Shown in pieces: positions 1-7,045 of a DNA stretch of 9,113 bases. The position numbers were made by a program, and so were the translations under genes. This DNA comes from DASYAN01 sp036501345 (GTDB lineage: Bacteria; Chloroflexota; Ktedonobacteria; Ktedonobacterales; Ktedonobacteraceae). The notes under the pieces are model-generated. The model was given only the letters and a program-made list of their open reading frames with translations. It ran no database searches and was not told the DNA's origin. Every line of letters starts with the position of its first letter. Position 1 is the stretch's first letter. The DNA is taken from positions 1 to 9,113 of the forward strand of contig DASYAN010000436.1 in NCBI GenBank assembly GCA_036501345.1. The letters are read 5' to 3'.

Positions 1-17
1 AAGCTGTAGAGAACATA

Positions 18-3000
18 ATGCAGCCAGACCAAACTCAGAAAGATGAGGCAATGACTCAACCAAGTAGGGAAACTCTCAATTTAGCAGGTAAACTCAGAGA
101 GAGCTTGGCTGGGGCAACGATCCCTAAAACTCTTGCTAAACTATATAGCCAACATACGCGCCTGAGTGCTGGTCAACCAGGACTAGTCAACTGGCTGGAA
201 ACAGAGACGGCGGAGTGCTTGGATAATGCCCTGCGACTCGTGGAAGCAGCTTTTACAGAAAGGGAAGGTGGGAACGATAGCTGGCGTGATAGCGTTAGAA
301 GAGCCGGAGAAATACTTGAGTGGCTATCTCACCCACAATTGAATGCAGATGGATTACCAATGCGCTTCCTTGCGGCAGCAGCCTACCAATTAGCAGGTTA
401 TCCTGCGAGGTCAAGCGGCTTGCTTAATAAAGTCCCAGACGATGAAAACGAGTCTAATATCCTCAAATTTCTCCTGAAAGCCGAATTCCCAAATATGTTG
501 AGCGAACTATCTAAGTATTGGGCAACGACAGTATCTCCAGGAGTGGATAAGTTACCCCTACCTTGGCAAAAAAACAATGAGCTAAACATTGGGCTCCAGC
601 AACGTGTTTTGAAAGAAACCGTAAGTGCTCTTGGCATTTTGTGTGCCACGATGCGTTGGGGCAAAGAGCCTCGTCTGGAAAAGGCAATAGCTAAACTCAC
701 ATCCATAGGAAACATACTCCTCCACGGTGATAACCCATATTCTTGGCTACTTGCTAAACTTTGCGTAGAGATCGCTATAGTCTACACTCATACCTCAATG
801 CGCTACAGCATAACATCCTTGGCTGATAAGATGACAGATATAGGCATGGCTGCATTGGAGCGATATTTGCGTCAGTGTTACCAATCGAACAAGGCATTAG
901 CTTGGCATTCCCAGATCAAAGGTATTGAAAAACTGGTCAGTGAACGTTCCTTTGTACTATGCACACCGACAGGATCTGGGAAGACCACTATAGCTGAATT
1001 AGCAATACTACAAAGCCTATTTTCAGGTCCCATTGAGGAACAAAATCTCCCAATGCAAAAAAACTCGGCCTCATTAGCAATATACCTAGTGCCCTCAAGA
1101 GCTTTAGCGGCAGAAGTTGAAGCAAAGCTATCGCGTGTCCTTCGTAATCTGAATGAGCCACCAATAAATATCACAGGACTCTATGGTGGGACAGATTGGG
1201 GACCAACAGATGTGTGGCTCACTGCTGAAAATCTAACTGTTTTAATTTGCACACACGAGAAAGCTGAAGCACTAATACGATTTCTTGGCCCCTTATTTCT
1301 TCATCGTGTCTCTCTTGTGGTCATTGACGAGGCACATTCTATTCAGTTCGATGGTTCGAGAAAAAAACTACAGCAGGCTGATAGTCGTGCTCTAGGCTTG
1401 GAAGCGCTGAGTTCACGATTGTTTACCTATCTAGATCAAAAACGGAGTAGGGTGATAGCCCTGTCTGCCGTAGCAACAGGGATAGAGAAATCCCTGGCGG
1501 GATGGATTACTGGTCAAAGGGATGCCTCCCTTGCAACAACCTCATACCGGAGTGTTCGTCAGCTGATAGGAAGCCTTGAATGTTTCCCCAATCATAGCTT
1601 CGAAATACGTTACGATTTACTTGATGGTGCAAGCCTACAATACAGGGAAGGTAATAAGCACGATCAGCCTTATATTATTGAACCTTTTCCATTCCTGCCA
1701 AATATTGAGGGCTACAAAGCTGGTGTAGAAATGCGCCTTCGCCCCTATCTCTTTTGGGCAGCATTACATGAAGCTTCGCAAGGTGAAGGAGAGCGCCAAC
1801 ATACGGTTCTTATCTCTGTCACGCAGCATATCAACAGTTACGCAAGAGACCTCCTAGAGCTGTTAGACAAAACTTGGCTCAACATTACATTGCCCACTTT
1901 TTTTCAGCCTCCTCAAGGAGAGAAAGCAGCACTTTGGGAAAAGTGTTTATGTTCGTGTGAAGATTATTTTGGCAGATACTCAAACGAGTATAAATTGCTT
2001 CAAAAAGGGATTGTAGTTCATCATGGACGAATGCCTGGGCTATTAGCCCGATTACTCATAGACTTAGTACAAGAGCAGATTGTGTACCTTGTACTAGCAA
2101 CCTCTACACTCTCCGAGGGGGTTAATCTGCCTTTTGAGACAATTTTCATACCGAGTGTTCACCGGAGCCAGAAAGTGATTAGTTCGCGCGAATTCGGTAA
2201 TCTTGTTGGTCGAGCCGGGAGACCTGGGTATGGAACCGAAGGGCGTAGTTTAGTAGTATTAGATGGACAAGATAGTTTTCTGGCACGGCAATACAGGAAA
2301 GATTATGAAGGTCTCATTGCCAAATTGAATGCTCGGGGACAAGCGCAAGACGAAGCGGTAGAGGCACGAAGCCCCTTAGCAGAACTGCTTCTCCATCTTG
2401 AGGAGATGTGGCACCATATTCCAGGTGTGGGTAATACGGGAGATTTCCTGGATTGGTTAGAGCAAACAGAACCATTGAAGGTAAAAGATAATTTTGGCGA
2501 AAATAGAGTTCTAGATGCAATAGAAACATTGGATACTCTTGATAGTTTACTTCTTTCAGGAATCGTAGAGATAGAACAATTGGCACATAAAGAAATAAGT
2601 GCTGATATGTTAGAAGAACGACTTCGTCGAATCTGGCAGAGAAGCTATGCTCATTACGCAGCTCAAGAAGAGAGCCGCTTGCAAGAAATCTTTGTAGGAC
2701 GGGGGAAAGCTTTGAAGAGTAAGGTATATCCTACTACCAATCAACGTAGAAGATTATATCGTACAGGCCTACCACCTCGATCTGGTAACCAACTGTTAGA
2801 GCTTTATCCCTCATTTAAACAGGAATTGATTAAAGGTAGCAAATATGCACTTTGGGGTGAGAAAGATCGTCTAGACTACATTCAAACCTTGGTCGAGCAA
2901 CTGACATCGCTTCCTAAATATAAACCAGAACGAATTAAGAAGGACTGGCGTGATATCTTACAATGGTGGCTCAGTCCCACATCGGTAAAGAAGAAGGGCC

Positions 3001-3623
3001 CTAAAGATATATCTACTTGGTACAAGTATGTGAGTAATAATTTTATATTTCAGTTTAATTGGGCACTTGGAAGTATTGTAGCTTTAGCAGCAGATGAGGC
3101 ACTCAATGGTAAACTACTTGAATCATCTCTTGAGAGCTGGCCGTTGATCGGACTCCCTTGGATTGTTCTTTGGTTAAAAGAGCTTATTATCTGGGGAACA
3201 CTAGAGCCTGTGGCTGCTTATCTTCTCTCGAAAAATATGGAAACAACTCGCGCATCCGCCGAGGAAGTGGCAAAATCCTATTATGAAGAGCAACCCTCAG
3301 AACAAGACACAAATGAACTTTTGAATGCCTCTACTATCCGAGATTGGGCTACAAAACATTATAGTCGAGAAAAAAATCTACCTCACCTAAGACCCCCAGA
3401 TCGAATGCAGGTCAGGTTGCATCAAGATTTCAGTAAGCTTGAGACAATCCAATGGAGAGTAATACCGACAGAGGTAGATAAAACTTTATATTGGTTTGAT
3501 CCGGCTGGAATACTATTGGCAGTTTGTGCAAGACCTTCAATCTGGAATGACAGTTTCTTAAATAGTTATGATTTCATGCTTAATACGGATGAGAAGATAA
3601 TTTATTCAAAAGCTTATATGTAA
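18..3623 (+). CDS. Ski2-like SF2 DEAH-box helicase, probable anti-phage defence helicase
   Basis: This 1201-residue protein has a complete superfamily 2 helicase core. Visible motifs are a Q-like segment around W-H-S-Q-I-K before the P-loop, TPTGSGKT (residues about 316-323), YLVPSRALA (356-364), the Walker B box DEAH (437-440), motif III S-A-V (483-485), VLISV (597-601), HHGRMP (668-673), TSTLSEGVNLP (695-705) and GRAGRPG (731-737). HHG, TSTLSEGVNLP and GRAGRPG together are typical of the Ski2/Hel308/Mtr4 group, so ATP-driven nucleic-acid translocation or unwinding is expected. About 270 N-terminal and 400 C-terminal residues are helical and unassigned. The start at 18 has only a weak GAGA site; an ATG at 51, 2 nt after a GAGG, is an alternative. 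A tag at 7-9, in frame with base 1, could end an upstream gene. HamB of Hachiman and AbpB are large defence helicases of this kind, but the identity is inference because the usual DUF1837 partner is not in view. Confidence 0.93.
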   Translation: MQPDQTQKDEAMTQPSRETLNLAGKLRESLAGATIPKTLAKLYSQHTRLSAGQPGLVNWLETETAECLDNALRLVEAAFTEREGGNDSWRDSVRRAGEILEWLSHPQLNADGLPMRFLAAAAYQLAGYPARSSGLLNKVPDDENESNILKFLLKAEFPNMLSELSKYWATTVSPGVDKLPLPWQKNNELNIGLQQRVLKETVSALGILCATMRWGKEPRLEKAIAKLTSIGNILLHGDNPYSWLLAKLCVEIAIVYTHTSMRYSITSLADKMTDIGMAALERYLRQCYQSNKALAWHSQIKGIEKLVSERSFVLCTPTGSGKTTIAELAILQSLFSGPIEEQNLPMQKNSASLAIYLVPSRALAAEVEAKLSRVLRNLNEPPINITGLYGGTDWGPTDVWLTAENLTVLICTHEKAEALIRFLGPLFLHRVSLVVIDEAHSIQFDGSRKKLQQADSRALGLEALSSRLFTYLDQKRSRVIALSAVATGIEKSLAGWITGQRDASLATTSYRSVRQLIGSLECFPNHSFEIRYDLLDGASLQYREGNKHDQPYIIEPFPFLPNIEGYKAGVEMRLRPYLFWAALHEASQGEGERQHTVLISVTQHINSYARDLLELLDKTWLNITLPTFFQPPQGEKAALWEKCLCSCEDYFGRYSNEYKLLQKGIVVHHGRMPGLLARLLIDLVQEQIVYLVLATSTLSEGVNLPFETIFIPSVHRSQKVISSREFGNLVGRAGRPGYGTEGRSLVVLDGQDSFLARQYRKDYEGLIAKLNARGQAQDEAVEARSPLAELLLHLEEMWHHIPGVGNTGDFLDWLEQTEPLKVKDNFGENRVLDAIETLDTLDSLLLSGIVEIEQLAHKEISADMLEERLRRIWQRSYAHYAAQEESRLQEIFVGRGKALKSKVYPTTNQRRRLYRTGLPPRSGNQLLELYPSFKQELIKGSKYALWGEKDRLDYIQTLVEQLTSLPKYKPERIKKDWRDILQWWLSPTSVKKKGPKDISTWYKYVSNNFIFQFNWALGSIVALAADEALNGKLLESSLESWPLIGLPWIVLWLKELIIWGTLEPVAAYLLSKNMETTRASAEEVAKSYYEEQPSEQDTNELLNASTIRDWATKHYSREKNLPHLRPPDRMQVRLHQDFSKLETIQWRVIPTEVDKTLYWFDPAGILLAVCARPSIWNDSFLNSYDFMLNTDEKIIYSKAYM

Positions 3624-3780
3624 ATAAAGTTGTAATAATACTGTTAGCTGCAGATTTAAGCTTATGATCATGATTCTAATGAAAAAGTATCATATCCCAT
3701 ATAATTTTACAGTGTAACGTCGTTTCAGCCAGTTGGAAGGATGACGCTAATACAGATAAAATTAATAAAGAGAAGTCTAT

Positions 3781-3815
3781 ATTGCAAACATCGCTAAGAG
3801 ATGCAATTTTATAAT
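3781..3815 (+). promoter_or_regulatory. putative promoter (-10 TATAAT) with inverted repeat, upstream of the small helical gene
   Basis: The AT-rich gap after the helicase (3624-3869) holds a perfect TATAAT at 3810-3815, 54 nt before the chosen start at 3870. Just upstream lies an inverted repeat, ATTGCA (3781-3786) and TGCAAT (3802-3807). No good -35 box is present at the usual distance; TTGCAA at 3782 would be 22 bp away. I see no strong intrinsic terminator for the helicase gene, only a weak AT-rich pairing between 3663-3668 and 3689-3694. A new transcription unit starting here is plausible but unproven. Confidence 0.3.
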
Positions 3816-3869
3816 GCAGAGCATAAAATATACTATCATTGTACCATGAAGAAAGGAAGGAAACAACGG

Positions 3870-4205
3870 ATGGACCCCATAACTACCGCAATCGTCGCCG
3901 CACTCTCAACAGGAGCCATCAGCGGCATCACAGACACAGCCAAAGCAGCAGTCAATGATGGCTACAATAAGCTCAAAGGTTTGCTCTCGAAGAAGCACGG
4001 AGAGGGCAGTGAGGTAGTACAGGCTATTGACCGACTCGAAGCGAAACCGAAGTCGCAAGGCTATCAACAAGTTCTGCAAGAGGAGATTGCTGCAGTGAAG
4101 GCAGAGCAGGATGATGAGATCATTGCTGCCGCAAAGCAGATCTTGATACTAGTGCTGCCACGCACAGATAAGCCACCACTTTTTCCCTCTCCCTCGGCTA
4201 GATAG
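3870..4205 (+). CDS. small helical protein, Bell-like effector candidate (111 aa), possibly truncated
   Basis: The start at ATG 3870 is preferred: AAGGAAGG (3853-3860) sits 9 nt upstream, and the protein then opens with MDPITTAIVAALS. An ATG at 3801 keeps the frame open but would precede the likely -10 box. The product has an Ala/Gly-rich hydrophobic N-terminal helix (about residues 3-25), an amphipathic stretch ending in K-L-K-G-L-L-S-K-K, and Glu/Lys-rich helices around residues 50-92. The last 18 residues (Pro/Ser-rich) look unlike a normal end. A hydrophobic N-terminal helix in a small helical protein beside an NB-ARC-TPR gene fits the Bell group (bacterial HeLo-like, membrane-damaging effectors). 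That is inference from composition and context. The frame continues past two stops into a motif shared with the next protein, so this gene may be a shortened copy. Helical protein of unknown function is the safe reading. Confidence 0.75.
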   Translation: MDPITTAIVAALSTGAISGITDTAKAAVNDGYNKLKGLLSKKHGEGSEVVQAIDRLEAKPKSQGYQQVLQEEIAAVKAEQDDEIIAAAKQILILVLPRTDKPPLFPSPSAR

Positions 4206-4235
4206 CCCTCTCGAGAACTGGCGGGGGATTTGTGA

Positions 4236-4373
4236 CCAACGGTACTAGTGAAATCTCAGCAGGTAAGTCAGAGCACGATTACAATCCATCAGGATCACGC
4301 GACTATCCAAGGGCAAAACCTCGGTGATCATCAACAGATTACACAGCACTTTGGAGATCTACCGAAGGCATAG
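4236..4373 (+). other. in-frame tail segment after two stop codons, or separate 41-aa ORF (GTG 4248)
   Basis: This stretch is in the same frame as the 111-residue gene, beyond TAG (4203-4205) and TGA (4233-4235), and ends at TAG 4371-4373. From GTG 4248 it encodes 41 residues including T-I-Q-G-Q-N-L-G-D-H-Q-Q-I-T-Q-H-F. That matches S-V-Q-G-Q-N-I-A-Q-Y-Q-Q-I-T-Q-N-F at residues 11-27 of the adjacent NB-ARC protein, and the similarity is also visible in DNA (4305-4358 against 4427-4480). A GGGGG tract near 4222-4226 is too far from the GTG to be a convincing ribosome site. The simplest reading is the detached C-terminal motif of the small upstream protein. A free motif peptide is possible. Confidence 0.45.
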
Positions 4374-4393
4374 TGTAGAAATAGCAGGGAAGC

Positions 4394-6682
4394 ATGGACG
4401 AACAGCATATTCATAATGAGAAATCAGTACAAGGGCAGAACATTGCTCAATATCAGCAAATTACACAGAATTTTCATGGAGTTGAGGGTTCGAGAACACC
4501 AGAGCGTCTCTGGATGGTACCGTACCGACGCAATGGGTTCTTCACTGGACGAGAAACATTGCTCACTGCATTACATACCAGCTTTACCAAGGACCACACT
4601 GCAGTGCTTACTCAAGGACAAGCCATCAATGGCCTGGGCGGGATCGGCAAAACACAGATTGCCGTGGAGTATGCCTATCGACACCAAGATGAGTATCGCT
4701 TTGTACTCTGGGCCAGCGCTGCGACCCATGAAACGCTTATTTCTGGCTTTGTGAGCATCGCGGATGGGTTACAGTTGCCAGAACGCACATTGAAAGAACA
4801 AGATAAGATTGTAGCAGCAGCGCAGCGTTGGTTGTCTACGCACAAAGAGTGGCTCCTCATTGTGGACAACGCTGACGAGCTAGGGATGGTGTGGCCATTA
4901 TTGCCAACAGGAAGTACGGGGCACGTGTTGGTGACCACACGCAATCAGGCAGCGGCAGACATGGAGAGCTTCTTGGTAGAGAAGATGGATCGCGCAGAGG
5001 GAACCCTGTTGCTACTGCGTCGAGCACGTATCCTGAAACCAGGAATGGAACTGGAGCAAGTCTCTCTGGCGGATCGACAGGTGGCCGAGCTGATTGTTGA
5101 GGAGATGGATGGATTGCCATTAGCACTCGATCAGGCTGGAGCATACATTAAAGAGACACCATGTAGTTTGTCAGACTACCTGAGCCTCTATCGTACTCGG
5201 AGAGCCGAGATGCTCAAAGAACGTGGAAGCCCCGTAAATGACTACCCTGAATCAGTGGCTACGACCTGGTCGATCTCCTTTCAGAAGGTAGAACAGAAAA
5301 GTCCTGCCGCTGCCGAGTTGCTGCGACTCTGTGCATTTTTAGCATCTGATGCTATTCCTGAAGAGATCATCACTGCCGGAGCGGAGCATCTAGGACCATT
5401 ATTGCAAGCAGCTGCTGATGATCCTCTGGAATTGAATAAAGCTATTGCTGCACTTAATGCATACTCTCTGATCCGCCGTGATACGACAAAGAAAACAGTG
5501 ACTATCCATCGATTGGTGCAGGCTGTGCAGCGAGACGCTATGCTTGGTGAGACACAGCAGCAATGGATGCAACATGTTGTCAACTCTGTTGAAGCTACTT
5601 TTCCCGAAAGCCTAGATTTCGCCGTCTGGCCCATGATTGATCGCTTACTGCCCCACGCACTCATCTGTGTCACATGGATCGAGCAAGCATCGCTTGCAAC
5701 ACTTGCAGCCGCACGCCTGCTTAACCAAACAGGATACTACCTAAAGGACCGCACACGGTTTGTGGAAGCTGAGTCGCTCTATCAACGTGCCCGTAAGATC
5801 TGGGAAGAGCTGTTGGGAGACGAGCACCCAGATACGACTCAAAGTCTCAACAATCTGGCCATGCTCTACCAGGAACAAGGGAAATATGACCAAGCAGAGC
5901 CATTGCTAGTACGTGCGCTGACAATCAGGGAGCGCGTGTTGGGATTACAGCATCCTCACACGGCTACCTGCCTCAACAATTTAGCTATGCTCTATCGAGC
6001 GCAAGGAAAATATGATCAGGCGGAGCCTTTGTTCCAGCAGGCACTGGCAATCCGAGAGCAGGCGTTGGGAACGCAACATCCCCATACAGCGACCAGCATG
6101 GGTAACTTGGCAGGACTCTATGAAAGCCAGCAGATATATGCAGAGGCAGAACCACTGTATGAACAAGCTCTGAGGATTATGGAAGAGTTGTTAGGAGCCG
6201 AGCATCCAGATACAGCGACCAGCATGAATAACTTAGCATTCTTGTATAATCGACAGGGGAGATATGCCGAAGCGGAGCCGCTCTACCTGCGAGCATTGAG
6301 AACCAGAGAAGAGCTGTTAGGAAAGCAGCACCCTGAAACAATGACAAGCGTGAACAATTTGGCAGGGCTGTATAATCGACAGGGGAGATATGCCGAAGCG
6401 GAGCCACTCTACCTGCGAGCATTGAGAACCAGAGAAGAGCTGTTAGGAAAGCAGCACCCATCCATAGCTCAAAGCATGAATAATCTGGCGTTCCTGTATG
6501 AGAGCCAAGGAAAATATGTAGAGGCGAAGCTGTTCTACGCACAAGCACTGGCGATCGTTGAGCACATCCTGGGTCAAGATCATCCAAATACACAATTAGT
6601 AAGGCAAAACTATGCCTCTCTCCTACGAGCAATGGGCCGCAATGATGAAGCACAGCAACTCGAAGAAGGCAATGAGAGCTAG
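4394..6682 (+). CDS. NB-ARC (STAND/NLR-like) ATPase with C-terminal TPR array
   Basis: This 762-residue protein is a bacterial NLR-like switch. Residues 1-30 form a short Q/N-rich leader with no fused enzyme. The NB-ARC ATPase follows: Walker A G-L-G-G-I-G-K-T (80-87), Walker B L-L-I-V-D-N-A-D (154-161), the V-L-V-T-T-R sensor just after, G-L-P-L-A (240-244), and a winged-helix part ending in I-H-R-L-V-Q (371-376), which occupies the place of the MHD motif. Residues about 442-762 are seven 42-residue TPRs of the kinesin-light-chain type (N-N-L-A-x-L-Y ... A-E-P-L-Y ... L-G-x-x-H-P) plus a partial eighth. In this family the TPRs are thought to sense a ligand and release ATP-dependent oligomerisation that activates an effector. 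With no effector domain of its own, it probably recruits one through the leader, which matches the tail coded just upstream. The start at 4394 has AGGGA (4386-4390) at short spacing; the next in-frame Met is at residue 41. Confidence 0.95.
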   Translation: MDEQHIHNEKSVQGQNIAQYQQITQNFHGVEGSRTPERLWMVPYRRNGFFTGRETLLTALHTSFTKDHTAVLTQGQAINGLGGIGKTQIAVEYAYRHQDEYRFVLWASAATHETLISGFVSIADGLQLPERTLKEQDKIVAAAQRWLSTHKEWLLIVDNADELGMVWPLLPTGSTGHVLVTTRNQAAADMESFLVEKMDRAEGTLLLLRRARILKPGMELEQVSLADRQVAELIVEEMDGLPLALDQAGAYIKETPCSLSDYLSLYRTRRAEMLKERGSPVNDYPESVATTWSISFQKVEQKSPAAAELLRLCAFLASDAIPEEIITAGAEHLGPLLQAAADDPLELNKAIAALNAYSLIRRDTTKKTVTIHRLVQAVQRDAMLGETQQQWMQHVVNSVEATFPESLDFAVWPMIDRLLPHALICVTWIEQASLATLAAARLLNQTGYYLKDRTRFVEAESLYQRARKIWEELLGDEHPDTTQSLNNLAMLYQEQGKYDQAEPLLVRALTIRERVLGLQHPHTATCLNNLAMLYRAQGKYDQAEPLFQQALAIREQALGTQHPHTATSMGNLAGLYESQQIYAEAEPLYEQALRIMEELLGAEHPDTATSMNNLAFLYNRQGRYAEAEPLYLRALRTREELLGKQHPETMTSVNNLAGLYNRQGRYAEAEPLYLRALRTREELLGKQHPSIAQSMNNLAFLYESQGKYVEAKLFYAQALAIVEHILGQDHPNTQLVRQNYASLLRAMGRNDEAQQLEEGNES
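5717..6679 (+). repeat. TPR-coding array, 126-bp units
   Basis: Within the NB-ARC gene, seven units of 42 codons begin at residues 442, 484, 526, 568, 610, 652 and 694, with a partial eighth at 736. Each carries the TPR pattern of a small residue pair, L-Y, then A-E-P-L and L-G-x-x-H-P. Units 2-7 align without gaps; unit 1 is the most diverged. The array ends 3 nt before the stop codon and forms the presumed ligand-sensing solenoid. Confidence 0.9.
6243..6459 (+). repeat. near-identical 91-bp direct repeats, recent TPR unit duplication
   Basis: Bases 6243-6333 and 6369-6459 are 91-bp copies that differ at one silent position (ccg against cca, both Pro). They are offset by exactly 126 bp, one TPR unit, and cover most of the repeats beginning at residues 610 and 652. 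Other units of the array share only protein-level similarity, so this pair was duplicated or gene-converted recently. Confidence 0.92.
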
Positions 6683-7009
6683 CATCTTCACGCTTCATCC
6701 TCACAAACTTGTTATTTCCCTCCCGCTAACTCGTTGATTCGTATGCAGTATTTACCAGAGAAGCATCTATGGAAGTCGAGGCAGGCCCAGCAATGCAAGA
6801 TCAGCAAGGACAAACGAAGTGGCATTGAGAGCAATCCAAACCGTATAGATGATCAAGGATACATTGTTGTATGCCTAGTCGCCCAGGTGATCACGGTGAG
6901 TGTCGAGACGGTGAAGCTCGTCAATGTGTTGGCGCAGGCGGTGATGGTTGAGGATTGGCTTGGTGATGCGGTGGAGATGAAGGAATAGCGAAGCGATGAT
7001 GCTTATCAT
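6683..7009. other. stretch without a convincing gene between the NB-ARC and pentapeptide-TIR genes
   Basis: No protein or RNA gene can be supported here. A + strand frame is open from a TTG at 6734 (or ATG 6743) to 6988, about 84 codons, but it has no ribosome site, a basic low-complexity first half and a Val-rich second half, and I recognise nothing in it. It may be a gene remnant. The reverse frame across the second half is a run-through from the 15-bp repeats downstream. An 8-bp palindrome GTGATCAC lies at 6887-6894. I see no clear terminator after the NB-ARC gene. Confidence 0.5.
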
Positions 7010-7015
7010 TATAAT
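6996..7015 (+). promoter_or_regulatory. putative -10 box with abutting inverted repeat, upstream of the pentapeptide-TIR gene
   Basis: A perfect TATAAT lies at 7010-7015, 30 nt before the GTG start. It is directly preceded by the inverted repeat ATGAT-gctt-ATCAT (6996-7009). The ten bases TTATAATGCA (7009-7018) also occur exactly at the candidate promoter at 3809-3818. No -35 consensus is visible at the right spacing, so activator use or a non-standard promoter would be needed. Confidence 0.33.
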
Positions 7016-7045
7016 GCAAAAGATGTTAGAAAGGCGATAGATATT

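Noticed and set aside
3801..3869. Upstream ATG (3801) as the start of the small helical gene
   Set aside because: It has no ribosome site, lies upstream of the likely -10 box, and adds a basic segment unlike the MDPIT start, which has a good AAGGAAGG site.
6177..6704. Reverse-strand ORF across the TPR region
   Set aside because: Its internal repeats are the mirror of the TPR-coding DNA, and the + strand protein is unmistakable.
6887..6894. GTGATCAC palindrome as a binding site
   Set aside because: An isolated 8-bp palindrome with no link to a promoter or gene start is expected by chance.
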